Shown: positions 46,631 through 58,719 of the stretch, in pieces
How positions within the stretch are numbered: the stretch's first letter is position 1
Layout: each line of letters opens with the position of its first letter
Origin: Bactrocera neohumeralis
Lineage: Eukaryota; Arthropoda; Insecta; Diptera; Tephritidae
Direction: 5' to 3'
NCBI RefSeq assembly: GCF_024586455.1
Contig: NC_065923.1
Span: 45,330,264-45,394,263, forward strand
Length of the DNA stretch: 64,000 nucleotides
The notes under the pieces: generated by a model
Seen by the model: only the letters and a program-made list of their open reading frames with translations
Databases searched by the model: none
What the model was told of the DNA's origin: nothing
Program-made: the position numbers and the translations under genes

Positions 46631-49600
46631 GGACAGACGTATGGAGAGACAGTAACTCCGATTTCAACTCGTCAACTAATTTATATATATTCACCCGATA
46701 TCTAGCTTAATTATTTTGAGTTGATACAAACAATAGTGAGGTGAACAAAAGTTTTATAGCCTGTAGCAACCTATTTCAAGAGTATACAAATTGAAAATTA
46801 AGCCCCAAAATTTTAATATTCTGTAATTTAGTTTTACTATGTTTTAGTTATGTGAGAGTTAATTCTGTACAGTGGTGATAAAAACTTATCGAGTCACAAT
46901 ACCAAAAATATTCAAATAATCAAAAAAAAATTATGGGAATAAAAATAAATATAAATATAATAATAATTAATGATAGAGTTATCATTTGATATACTCGTAA
47001 ATTGCCCATCTCGTGCATGTCCTGCAAAAGTAGGATTACATGCTCAGGAACCTTTGAATCATCTAAATTCGGTAAAGTATTGGAGGAGGCAGATGACCGT
47101 TTGTAAAAACCCACTTCGAATGGAATGCTACACCAAAGAAACGTGTTATTCCGAAATGAAATTATATTTAACAAAAAAGTATTAAAAATGAGATTGCGCC
47201 AAAATGAAGGTCTTAGAAAGCAAAGTGAATCTAATTGGAGTCTTAGCATTCGTACGTATGCATGAAATAGGCTTAATTATGGTTTAGATCTGTTTTCTTA
47301 TGCTGGTTTAAGTAAGTCCAAGAAATAAATTAAATAATGTTTCTTATTCTATGCTTCAATTTACAAATTAGGTTGCATAAACTGAAATTTTTCACATATT
47401 GGTTATTTAAGTATAAACTTAAAATTTGGAGCGGCTGGCACGATTCCCCAACCCAATCAATTAAATTTATTCCAACTTTTTGACTAATATTAAAAAAGTT
47501 GACTTAGCTCTGAATAGGAAAATATTTCGTCCAATTTCTTTAATTTAAAATTTAATTTAAGTTTAGTTTATATAAAGTAGCAACTTTCCTATTACTATCT
47601 CATACTAAACTTTTTAACTAATATTATATCGCTATATCATATAACTTTCTCAATTTCGGTCAAGAATCTAGTATCTGGCTTAAGTCGTAGCTAAGTTCAA
47701 GGTTTATTCGGCAGCCAACAGCATGTCGTTAACCTTCTAGATAAAAAAAATAGTGCAGTTGAAAAGAACTATTAATAAACTCATCTTTTATAGGTAACTA
47801 ACAACTTATAATACTTGTACATACTGGAATTGGCAATGTACACTTCAACGATTGATTATACATGTCTTTTCCATTTCATGCCCGAGAGCCAAATTGAGTG
47901 ACAGTTGAAGTCTTACAAAATGCAAATTCATCATCGAATATCTTGTGGTACCAATCCAATAACGTTGCGTATTAGCAATCGATTGCACAGCTTTACTCAA
48001 CTACAAACATAATAGAAATACATTTCCATAGGCATATAACATACATACATAAGTTGAATTCCAAATATGTATTAGTTGAATTGTACATGTGTCGGCTTAC
48101 TATTTGGCCATGATTGTGACGTCGAGTGCTTCAAAGATCTATGCCATTTTTATACTATGACAAAGTGTATGCATGTGTATACTAGATATGCTAGCAAACC
48201 TTAAATATACGAAAGCGTGAATGTATTTTGTGTCACTGTTACAACAACCATATATGTTAGCGTTATATTGCCTCCGGTTTTTTGATGACACATTTTTTTG
48301 TTATTTTTTGCTCCAATTTCCAATTCAATCTAAGCCACAATTTATGGTTAAGTCCCAAACGGCTTTTCGTATTTATACGCATTGACAAATACAAACAAAA
48401 ACACTCGTGCAGACTTACAATTGTATGCAGTTGTGTGCGTATGACATTTCGCATTCGAATTCGAAGCAATTCAAGCGTCACACGATCAGAAGCAAACTAA
48501 CAAATCGGAGTCAAACAAGTGCACCCATGACTACCGCTCTTAACTAATCGATACAAATCGGTGATTGTGCCGTTTCGGAGGGATTTTATGCTTTTCTTTC
48601 ATGTACAGTTTTATCGCTTTCGGTATGGTGAGAAATATTTATCAAGAAATGTTAGATATTATTTTCTAACTTTTTAAATTTAATTTACATATACTATATT
48701 TCAGCAATATACAGATTTATTTAAGTACATATAAAATGCATGATAAATTGAGTAAAAGGAGCAACATTTTTTAACACATTTGCCTAAATTTCCAAAAAAA
48801 CTTTTTCTTAGGATGGATAGATGATTACTAAAGCATACACGAAAGTCTTATGGGTCTTTAAGTTTTATTCGCCCTCACTCTCTCTCTCTCCTGGTTTACT
48901 GCGGGTAAACTCTTACCGATTGCCAGATTTACATGCAACAATTTTCAAACAGCTGGAGGCCAGACACGTGCTTGTTACAATCCTCTAAACAAATTTTTCT
49001 GCTCTCTATCTGCTCATATGCTTTGCCTTGACGCTTGACTTTGAACTGATTCGCGATAATTGTACAAATATGTATGCATGTGTATGCTTCAGCATACGCG
49101 TCAACGAGCACTTGCCTTGGAATCAAATGGAATTTAATGGGAAATCTGGCCTCACTACCTGTATCACCACAACACGCAAGTAAAATTGTAATTTTTATGC
49201 TCAGCATATCGATGGATGTGAGTGTATGGAAAACACATAAAAGCGTGTTATTAATTTCCTCATCAGCTTCAGTTTGTTACGCATACGCAAGGGTGTCCCC
49301 ATCAGCTTCAGTTGGTTACGTATACGCAAGAGCGTGCGGAGCACATTCCTATAAACACGTATGCTCATTTTATTTTATTTTATATCATATTTTATGTTAT
49401 TATTTCTTATTTCGCAAATCCCATTTTATGAAATCTTTTCATACTCTATCACTGATGATTACGCTGCATGTGCTCATACATACTATATGTGTGTGGTTTC
49501 ATCTATGATTGTGCTGTATACTCGTACACTAAGTATGTATCACATTTTCTATTTTCTATCGTGTTATTGACATTTGTGTGCGTCAAATTTAATGACGTTA

Positions 49601-50149
49601 GAAGATGTGAGCACACCGAAAAGATGATTCGACAGAATATGATGTGCAAGGGCGGGATTTGTGATAAATATGCGTATGATAGTCTGATTTTTGGCTTAGA
49701 ATTTATATTGCTATTGCTTTTATTTTATTTATTTATTTATTCGCTCTTGCCGTGACTGCATTGCGTTTGCAAAAAACTTCAAGAGAATCGATGAAATATA
49801 TATTTATAGCAGTGAAGAGCAGGTTTAATGACGAGAGGATAATACTTAAAATTACATAAAGCGCTTTCGTCATTATTTGGTATTTATATATTTACACATA
49901 AACGGTTGTAAATGTTTTTCAGATGAAATTTTATAGTCATAAATCTAAGTATTAAATAATTGTAACTGTACACATATTTCACATATTTGAAACTCCTCTA
50001 AAAGAAGGAATAAATTTAGGTTCTGCTATCCTTCTGTATTGTAACAAGGGTAATCAGAAATATTAAATGTAGGTCATTAAGTAAAGCTGTACTTAAAATA
50101 TTCTCCTACCAATAATCAAGCATCAGACGAAAAAGTGTTTTCAAATAAA
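46631..50149 (+). other. Intron sequence, no gene recognised
   Basis: A 109-codon minus-strand frame at 46920-47249 contains LPNLDDSKVPEHVILLLQDM, which looks protein-like, but I cannot assign it. Other open frames (48263-48500, 49074-49755) are opposite-strand pairs or AT-rich runs. Confidence 0.45.
49261..49338. repeat. 39-bp tandem duplication
   Basis: The block catcagcttcagtttgttac is repeated once at a 39-base interval with few differences, each followed by a variant of gcatacgcaagggtgt. Confidence 0.85.
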
Positions 50150-50680
50150 ACAGTTAAGTTCTGATATCATATAACTGTTTGTATCAATGCGGGATCGGAA
50201 GCCCAATGCTCACTAAACGCCCTCTGAGCGTATACAGTCTACATTATGACAAAAATCAAAACACTTTTCATAAGCACTTTTTCAGATGGCCTTCAGCTCA
50301 TTCAGCGATTTTTTTTAACCTCTTCGATCAACAGAAAACGGGTTCCACAGAGCGTCAATTGCAACAAGAAAAAATCATACAGATTCCAATTTGATGAATA
50401 CGGTGGTTGATCGATGGTATTCATCAAGATTTGGCCTTAAATTCGGTCAAAATCGTCAGTCGCTGCGATGGTAAATTATCATCGTGTAAAATCCATGAAT
50501 TGTTTTTTCACAATTCCTACCGTTTTGGACGGATATTTTCACGCAAACGCCTAAATACGGCCAAATAGAACTCATTGGTTTTTTATAAAAAAAAGAGCAT
50601 TATTTCGGCTGGTTTTTTTTTTTATTTCGGCTGGTTTTCCTTCATTCCGATGATTATTGACTCGTTTGCATCAATCGTAT
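50150..50680 (-). pseudogene. Mariner transposase core and C-terminal relic
   Basis: The minus strand reads KTNEFYLAVFRRLRENIRPK, NNSWILHDDNLPSQR (the HHDNAPSH motif with the second catalytic Asp), TEFKAK, and degraded HLKKCL near the C-terminus. The N-terminal half is absent. Confidence 0.75.
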
Positions 50681-50699
50681 GATCAAGCAAGGAGACCGC

Positions 50700-51080
50700 A
50701 ATAAATACATATACATATGATCAGCGGGACGATTCATCCTGTGTGTCTATATGTACGAAAACTAGTCCTTCAGTTTATGAAATGTTCATCATAAAATGTT
50801 TCACACATTGTTTTCTGCTCAAAATGATGCTCATAAGTCTGAACCTTATCAGACCACTGCAAAAATCCAGTCCTTTTTCGCAGATTTATATTATGTATAG
50901 GAATATTTCGGATTTTGGTAGTGCGATGACATCCGATTATATTTTTCAGATCATACAGCGCATCATTCAGAGCATACTGCGATCATACAAACTGACCAAT
51001 AAAAATCAAGTTTTTGTATGGAAACTTATTTCTTACTTTTGAAAGCTATTATAGCTTCGGTTAAACCGAAGTTAAGATTT
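50700..51080 (-). repeat. Dispersed repeat copy (tephritid-type)
   Basis: Shares gtacgaaaactagtccttca, gatcatacaaactgac and aagtttttgtatggaaac with the copies near 5.6 and 58.8 kb, and ends cttcggttaaaccgaagtta. It lies 0.3 kb before the next receptor exon. Confidence 0.5.
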
Positions 51081-51371
51081 TTCTTATCTTCTTCTGAACT
51101 GGTTTTCTTTTATGCCAAAAAACTAACAATTACGTCTAACTTCATACAAAGTACTTACAAGTTTCAACAAATTTTAATCTCAGGTGCTGTATGCTCTACT
51201 TGTTGTTCATTAACCTTGAACTACATGTCTGACTATGTATTTGAAATATAGTAAACTAGTCTTCATTTACTATATATGTTCAACCGTGAAAAAGTATCAT
51301 TAAGGCTATATACAAATATACATGCATACATGCATACAATTTTACCTTATCTATCATCTCTTCTCTTGCAG

Positions 51372-51625
51372 GACTCCTGCGATTGCAACAGATTTACCAA
51401 GGGCTTAAACCCGGCAACGAGTCATTTCAAGTGGAAATGGTAAAGCGTATTGCGAATGTAACAATGGCCATCGACTTCCTGCATACGCTCGAGGATTTGG
51501 GACGCTTCACCAACAAATACATTGTGCTGGATTGCCCAACGGAAATGGCCAAACAGATACTCATTCAACATGTGCGCGATATATCGCTCGGAAGAAGGAC
51601 ATATCACTATTTGCTAAGCGGTTTG
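51372..51625 (+). CDS. GluRIA/B: Glutamate receptor exon 4 of window
   Basis: The exon encodes LLRLQQIYQGLKPGNESFQV through GRRTYHYLLSGL. It begins after ctcttgcag with the last two bases of the Gly codon left open at 8762, so the frame crosses the 42.6-kb intron intact. It ends in phase 0 at gtaaga (51626). Sequons NES and NVT are present. The YHYLLSGL strand matches the YHYIIANL strand of vertebrate AMPA subunits. Confidence 0.93.
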
Positions 51626-52309
51626 GTAAGAGCAACTTTTACATACACATGCCTACCTACATACATACATTTCATACAATAAAAAACTATATTTTTGTTT
51701 TGTGTGTTCATTTGTGTACTAATATCTTTGTGCGCACACACTCCCACAAATACGTGTATAGCTGCGGGTGGCACGCTCCTGCATAAAAGCCAAGTAAATA
51801 AATCGTTTTGCATGACTGCCAAGCCACAAATGAGCAAAGGTGAATGTAAACAAATATGCTGACTAACACAAAATGCACACAGCGTAAGCACAACTTGGCT
51901 TTTGCTCATATATCGGTGCTATAAACGACTTACACACTATACACATAGTATGTAGTTTTGTCTGTTTTTATGGCAGAGTTTTATTTGTGCGGGCACCCGC
52001 AAAGCGATTTATGTGGCTTTTTCGGTTTGTTCGGCGGTTTCAATGTTTGAAACCACATTAATAACCAATTATCCATGTTGTACGTGTTGCCATTGAATCT
52101 GGCGCTACGTGCCAATTTTCACTTAGTGCAATGCCAAAAGTCATGCTGATTCGGGAAATACTTGTGGCGAACATTTATCCGATTTGTAGACTCAGACGTA
52201 TGTCAGAACGCTTTTTGTTTGTTTTTCGTTACGGTTTTTTTAACGTTTTTGTTTCAGAGCGTTTTTGCATTGCCCATTCATATGCCGGCATTGATTTGAT
52301 CCGTTTCAG
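51626..52309 (+). other. Intron (684 bp, phase 0)
   Basis: Donor gtaaga, acceptor ccgtttcag. Open frames on both strands in the CA-rich part are not genes. Confidence 0.8.
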
Positions 52310-52474
52310 GTAATGGACGATCGTTGGGAGAGTGAAATCATCGAATTTGGTGCCATCAATATAACCGGATTTCGTATTGTTGACACTAATCGTCGGTTCG
52401 TACGTGATTTCTTTGACAGTTGGAAGCGCTTGGATCCGGCAACATCGATTGGCGCCGGCAGGGAATCAATTTCG
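52310..52474 (+). CDS. GluRIA/B: Glutamate receptor exon 5 of window
   Basis: Fifty-five codons in phase 0-0: VMDDRWESEIIEFGAINITG through TSIGAGRESIS. The FGAxNITGFRIVD block is a strong AMPA-receptor signature (FGGANVSGFQIVD in vertebrates), with the sequon NIT. The acceptor is ccgtttcag and the donor is gtacgt at 52475. Confidence 0.93.
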
Positions 52475-54919
52475 GTACGTAAGCAATACAAAAATGTTTA
52501 TCATATACACACATATATAGCTATATCAAAATTTGTATAGGAATATGACATTAAGGCATCCTTGTATATGCCTTCATATGCTGACAAGTGTAGAAACATG
52601 CAAAACAATACTATTGACTTGTTTAACCACAGGCGTTTCATGTAGTAGTTGTTTGTTAACTTATGTACACAAAAGTATACACTCACACGTACATGTTTAT
52701 ATATATTTATAAGTCTGTACTAAAGCTTTGAGTCCTTCATGCATACTTTACGTAAATATGACTATAAAAACCCAGCAGTGAAAGCAATTAATTATAGACT
52801 CTTTTCTAACTAGTCGGCCAATTGGATAATTTTTTTGAGGAGTAAGAAAAAATTAATTGAGTTTCTTAATTTCAGCCTTGTACAACTTTATACTATTGAT
52901 ATTTTAATGGCTACCGGGCCAATCACCTTTATCAAGAGTGCCTTTAGAGGCGACGGTTGCTCTAGATTATGCTATGTGAAACAAAATTGCAAATAGGACC
53001 TGAATCTATATCAAAAATGCCAATAAAGTTCATACATTTTTAAATTTACAGCAACTTTGCTAAAAATTATGGACTTGTTAAGAAAACTCTAGTTTTATTA
53101 ACCAAAAACATATTTTATGTAAAAAGTAATCGAATTTTTAAATCCTAAATTGACCTAACCAGTTATAAATTGTTGATCAAAAGTATACTAGTTCTTCCAC
53201 GTCAGACAATAATATTCTTAAAAAAATAAAAAAATATCGATACAGATACAGATTTTCGGAAGTTACCATGCCCTTTTACCCAACCAACTTTCCCAAATCA
53301 AATCCTCTTCTCACTACATTGATTTCGCCACTGTAGGGAAACTCTTCAACCATATACATATATTTACATATGTACTTATATATAAATGTGAAGCAACCAT
53401 AAATACACAACTTCTTGACAACATCACTTATAGTATTCATAACGCATATCACATGACACAGTCAGCTTAGCCAACCAACCCATTCACTTTTACGGTTCGC
53501 TATGATTTTTTGGGCATACAAATATACGGAAGAAAACAATAAGTGTGTATACGTGTGTGTAACTTGTACTTTCCTTGTTTGTATTTGCTCTCAACATTTT
53601 TTGTGCGCTTTGTTTATTTCTGTCATCGTTGTACTCTTATTATTATTTTGTTATTTGTTCGCTTTTGGCAGGGTAAATGTGGCGATAATGTCGATATGAC
53701 ACAGTGATAGCAAGGCCTACACCCACTCAGACACGAAACGAATTGTGCATGTGCTCTTAACGTCAAAATGTGAAAAAGGGTATAAGTTGTAGACAAAAAG
53801 CACAACAAAAATTACAATAACATAAAAATATGAGAAGTGTCAAAGTTTTCGTACGTGTTTCGTCTGCCATCTTCACTTTTATTTCGCTTCGCAGGATAAG
53901 AGGATATTTTGGTAACATACCTAACGATATTTAAATCGCATTTGATCCGCATATTATTCTCACTCCACAAATCATAATAATAATAAAAGCGTGTGCGGAA
54001 AGCAATTCAATGAAATGGGGATTTTTAAAATAAATCGGGGCTTTCCTTTTTGCAGTAAAACTGTGTGAGCACGCTTTGTTCTATGTACATGCATATATAT
54101 AACTCTATAAAATTTAATTCAAATTAAATTGTGTGGTGCAAAATTTCGTGGAAACCATTTTTTGAGATAATGTGGCAATGTGCGGTCATATGGTTTGTAC
54201 TTTTAAACGATTGACTGATTATTAACTTAAATTATTATTAAAATTACTTGTGAACCGAGCAAACCAGAAATGTTTTAGAAAAACATCTTGAATTCCAATC
54301 AAGCTGCTTTGATGAGATTTCAAGGTTCGCTGAAAAGAATGGAAAGAAAATTTTGAAATTTACTACAAAAAAACAATTTTAGCGATTTCCTTTGCATTTA
54401 CAGTCGAATTCCCTATAAGATAAAAGGTATCCTTTCTGCAAGTGGCTTACATCATCTTACGAAAACTACTTTCTCTGAAACTCAACTCTCCAAGTTTGAT
54501 CAACTTATTACCTTATATTCATTTTCCGTTACAGTTTAAAATAACTTTTTATATGTAATTGATATAACAAAGATTGCTTTCTTATACGTCTAGAATTCAT
54601 TAAGAAATAAGATGCATATAATTTAATATAATGGCCAAGAATTCTGCTTTTTGTTTTGCTATTTTGCATTAAGATTTTGGCAAGCGACCGCCGCGGCTAG
54701 AGCGAATAAATTCAAGTCGATAGGCTCAATTATAATTGAACGTTTCGGACTTATCTGTTTAGACAACAGACTTCACACAACTTCGGAAACAATATTCCAG
54801 CGGTGTTAAATCGCTCGACCTTGGAGACCGCTGGCCCACCAATAGTTTGCTTCAGTAAACTGACTATTTCGTTGACTGTACTGTTAAAAGCAAAAAATTA
54901 TAAGACTTTGTTCATAATT
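52475..54919 (+). other. Intron sequence, no gene seen
   Basis: First half of a 4722-bp intron. AT-rich; no transposon or coding trace recognised. Confidence 0.55.
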
Positions 54920-55260
54920 TTAAACTTCTTAATTTATTCTTAAAAATCCATATGGTCCCTCAAAGTAATTCCCCTTGCCTCCAATGTCTTTATACTAACG
55001 TTTTTTCCAATCGTCGAAACTGCTAATAAAATCAATTTCCTGGAAAAGCATTCAATGCGTGTAACGATTCATGTCTACAATTGATACGGAGCTAAGTCAG
55101 GTGAATACGGCCCACAATTCCGGCCTCTTTGTACGAATAGTTTCGCGCAAAGGACGCATGACACTCAAATAGTATTCCTTGTTGACAGTTTGCCCGGTCG
55201 GAAAAAGTTTTGAGTGCAACACACCTCGATAATACATCAACATTCTTCTTCAGATACAAA
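54920..55260 (-). pseudogene. Internally deleted mariner relic
   Basis: The minus strand reads YRGVLHSKLFPTGQTVNKEY YLSVMRPLRETIRTKRPELW, then jumps to a broken YSPDLAPY motif and a C-terminus with KGNYFEG-like residues (GKGNYFEGP region, opening at 54970). The second catalytic Asp region is deleted. Confidence 0.7.
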
Positions 55261-55264
55261 AACA

Positions 55265-55770
55265 GTCATTAATCATTGTTCTATAATATTCCCCATGGTC
55301 TGTAAAATTATGAACGGCTTCATTTTTGAAGAAATATTAACCAATGATTCCGTTTGCCCTTAGAACACACCAAACAGTGACTTTTCGAAGAAGTAGCAAT
55401 AAACACAACCAACAACGTCACCATAAAGGCTTGTGGAATATCAACTCCGTTCCAATTGCACAATTTTGTGTATTGTCATACTTTTGCAAACAAAAGTTAG
55501 CCCCATTGATGAACAAATCGGGATCGGTGACCATTTCGTTTTGCGCTCATTCACTGAACTTGCGATGTGATTGGTGGTCGTTCGACTTAAAATTTTGCAC
55601 GAGTTTGATTTTGTAAACCCACAAACCGGGGTCTTCTTCCACAATTCCCCAGATCCATAAATTCGATTGCCACAGCTTCAGTTGTTGCGCGCGATGCTCA
55701 TCCGGGTCTTCTGCGATGTTCTGCTCCATGGCAGTAATAGCGTTTTTGGTGCACACTATACGCCGTCACG
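55265..55770 (-). pseudogene. Tc1/mariner-superfamily transposase relic (Tc3/DD37E-like), copy 1
   Basis: Minus-strand pieces include ITAMEQNIAEDPDEHRAQQL, a degraded FAEWA region opening into WAQNEMVTDPDLF, NCAIGTELI, KPLW and VTVWCVLRANGIIG. The order fits the catalytic core of a family distinct from the mariners here (KVTVWCxxxxxGIIGPYFF). The C-terminus is lost where the neighbouring mariner begins. Confidence 0.65.
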
Positions 55771-56049
55771 GCATCTCTAAGAATGTGCATTATCCACAAG
55801 GCTAAAGGTCAAGCTAAGTCAAACCAATAGTTGTCCGAATTACTGCCTTTAATCAGCTGTCAACGACCAGCTTCGAGAAAAGTGGTACCTCATTAGAAAC
55901 TCCTTCAATTTCTTTGATGGAAGACCCATTTCGAGGTTCCTTACTTTTTTAAAGAAAAAGCACATAAACCTCACAGTTAATGGGAAATGTTTATTATCAT
56001 TCGAAAGAAAATTCTTTAGCATTTAATTTTTGAAGAATAATTCTTTCAA

Positions 56050-56500
56050 AAGAAGGGCCGCGGCTACGCCGTTGGGTTCAATTTTCGATAGCTCTTTCGA
56101 ATATTTCGACTGTCAACTGGCGAATGACACCCGTGATGTTTTTTGCCGAAGCCTATGTTGAAGCGGGATTGTCTGCATCTTTACATATCCTCATAGAACG
56201 CAGTTTACCGGTGTGATTTCACACGATCTTGGTGGCCAATCGACCGGCTCAAAACATGAAAACATGCTCACAGGAGTGGTCTCTCAGTAAATTGATTTAT
56301 GCGATTTGTGAGAAATGGCGCCGTCTTGTCGAAAGCAAATATCGCCTAGATCATGAGTTTCAATGTCACCATACCAAGCAGTTTTTTCTGGATGAAATGA
56401 CAGCTCTTGAACTTACCCATTGGTCTTGAAAACGTTGGATATTCTTGGAACTTTTAAAGAGCCCATAGAACGAAGCGATGTCGCTTGGGAAAGTACATCT
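56050..56500 (-). pseudogene. Tc3/DD37E-like transposase C-terminal relic, copy 2
   Basis: The minus strand reads DICFRQDGAISHKSHKS, then DWPPRSCEITPVNCVL and GYVKMQTIPL, the QDGATxH and WPPRSxDxTPxDxFLWGYVK motifs of this family. It is a separate relic from copy 1 because the order of parts along the DNA does not fit one element. Confidence 0.75.
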
Positions 56501-57196
56501 ATTTGGTTCACCCGTTATAAAACTATTATTATGGACACAATATTATACTTTAAACAAGACGTTGCATAGCAATATATTCTATGACCTATGTCAATCATTA
56601 TTATTTCCAGAAATTGTACCAAACTCCAAAACTCTAAAAACCGTGTGAGCAACTACTTAAGATCCGTTTCCACTCGTAATGTACATTTTTGGTTCATTCT
56701 CTCAAACCCAATTGTAGATACGTCATAGGGGTTTTAATTCAAGACAAACATACTAACTAGAATACAATCAGTACTACGATGAACAACTAAATACTGAAAT
56801 AAACACTTACTTTACTTCTATAAAAACAAATTGATGTATATATACTATATGATATACATACTTACATATGTATAGCCTTGATGCACACTAGAAATGAAGC
56901 AAAGCAATTGAGCTGACCATGAGCGGCAAATAAATCACATACTCTTTCATTTACAAGTACATACACCTAAGTACCCACTTACTAGCTCTTCGGCATACTT
57001 AGGTATTTACACGCTTGTTGTCCGACAAAACAAAAGCGTTAAGTAATGTGCTCATTATAAGTTAACAAATCCTTTCGTTTCCGGTACATCAACGAATAGC
57101 TATAACAACAACAACAATAAAACCACTAAATACAAAACCAACACTAAGTCTGTGTACTTACCTTTATTTACCCAATCATTCTTCCATTTCCCACAG
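56501..57196 (+). other. Intron end, no gene seen
   Basis: AT-rich sequence with an aac/aat trinucleotide run near 57100. It ends in the acceptor cccacag at 57190-57196. Confidence 0.65.
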
Positions 57197-57565
57197 GCAC
57201 AGGCAGCCCTCATGTACGATGCCGTTTTCGTGCTGGTCGAAGCCTTCAACAAAATACTGCGCAAGAAACCCGACCAATTCCGCAACAACATCCAGCGGCG
57301 GGGTCAACAAACACTAATGGCAGCGGCCTCCACATCCATTAACGGTACACTGGGCATGGCAGCTGGCGGCAGCGTTGGCGGCATTGGCAATGGAATCGGT
57401 GGCAGCGGCGGTAGCGGAGGTGGAGGCGGTGGCATTGGCATTGGTAACGGTGGTGGCAATGGTGGTGGCGGCGGGACAATGCCTCGAGCGCTCGACTGCA
57501 ACACATCGAAAGGTTGGGTGAACCCATGGGAACATGGTGATAAAATTTCGCGCTATTTGAGAAAG
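57197..57565 (+). CDS. GluRIA/B: Glutamate receptor exon 6 of window, with Gly-rich insert
   Basis: In phase 0 the exon encodes AQAALMYDAVFVLVEAFNKI and RKKPDQFRNNIQRR, then a low-complexity insert, then DCNTSKGWVNPWEHGDKISR. The donor is gtaagc at 57566. ALMYDAVFVLVEAF and the final block with the conserved Cys match vertebrate AMPA subunits closely. The insert (residues 36-97 of the exon) replaces a short loop in vertebrates; its core (53-93) is mostly Gly with Asn, Ile and Ser. The long frames on the other strand at 57304-57628 are shadows of this sequence. Confidence 0.93.
57353..57475 (+). repeat. Glycine-rich coding repeat in the amino-terminal domain
   Basis: GGN-codon-rich sequence encodes about 41 residues dominated by Gly, with short runs such as GGSGGSGGGGGG. 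It keeps frame within exon 6. Such stretches vary in length between fly species and alleles. Confidence 0.9.
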
Positions 57566-58719
57566 GTAAGCGAGTGGAAAAGCAACCCATGTTATGGCGT
57601 TGCTGTGGCACCATGTGTGGGGAGGCAAGGTGTTGGCGGATATGTGTACTTACCAGAAGCCGACAACGATGCGCAACAAACTAAGGTACAAGTGAAGTCA
57701 GTTAATACTTATTTAGAGCAACGGTGGCAAAGGGTCACCTAACAGTTTAAAAACTGTAAGACCCTTGTGGGCTTCGATGTATTCGTGGTTGGAATCTAAT
57801 TCAGTCACTGGTTGAGTGGATGAGTGCTGAGTACAAATGTGTGCGAACTTAGTGAATTGAAAATAATGGCGACGTGGGACTTTCACTGAAAGCGGAATTA
57901 TGGAGGCATACACAAACAGTGAGAAGGGTCACATTGAAAAATAATGAAGAATGGTTCATAGGTGATGAAATGCTGAGGATTTAATTGATGAAATAAGAAG
58001 CATACTGCTGAAATGCCTATCTGATATTTAATTATTGTGCGGATGAATATATCCTCTTGAGGAAATATAGAGTTCAGACACATTACTATATTTATTTTAC
58101 TAGTGTAAGTGGCTCTTGAAGCATACTTAAGATTTCTAGGAGAACGAAGAAGAATTTTTTCAGTGTCATTTGTACTAAATAACACCAATTTCTGAAATTA
58201 AAAGCATCGAAAATAAAACAATTTTAAAATTGTATGCTAATAATGATCAAACATTTGAAATAATTATTATATTTATTTGAATTTATTAAAGAACGTTGAA
58301 CCTTTTTGCTATATTTTTGAGATAATGCAAATATTTTGAAAACTTCTTACAATATTAGAGCATAACTTCATTTCATTATATTACTCAGCAAATATTTGTA
58401 TGAAAGTTTATTGAGAGATCTTTGATCTTCCGAATATCATTGTTTTTGAGCACATCATCAGAATTAAAAGTCAGAAACCATATCGTCACATAAAATGAAA
58501 AACTTCGTATCATCAAAAAAATTGTACATTGAGCTTTTTATTGCTTACGATTCACTACATCTTATTACATATTTGTAGCATAAAATATTCAGCTTCTGCT
58601 CTAAGATATGACCAATATGTAACCATTGTCCGCCTTTCCACATGTACCCGCTTAAGATTTGCACACAACAATGTTCCAAAGTTTTTTAAAACAAGAAAAA
58701 ACGTTAACTTCGGCTGCAC
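57566..58719 (+). other. Intron sequence, no gene seen
   Basis: First part of a 4382-bp intron (phase 0). AT-rich with no recognised coding; the frame read-through past the exon donor to 57742 is not supported. Confidence 0.55.

Noticed and set aside
57304..57628. Minus-strand Pro-rich and Ala/Thr-rich frames opposite exon 6
   Set aside because: Shadows of the Gly-rich coding repeat.
57566..57742. Extension of exon 6 past its donor to a stop at 57742
   Set aside because: The donor gtaagc and exact phase match to exon 7 support splicing; the extension has no receptor similarity. A rare retained-intron form cannot be excluded.
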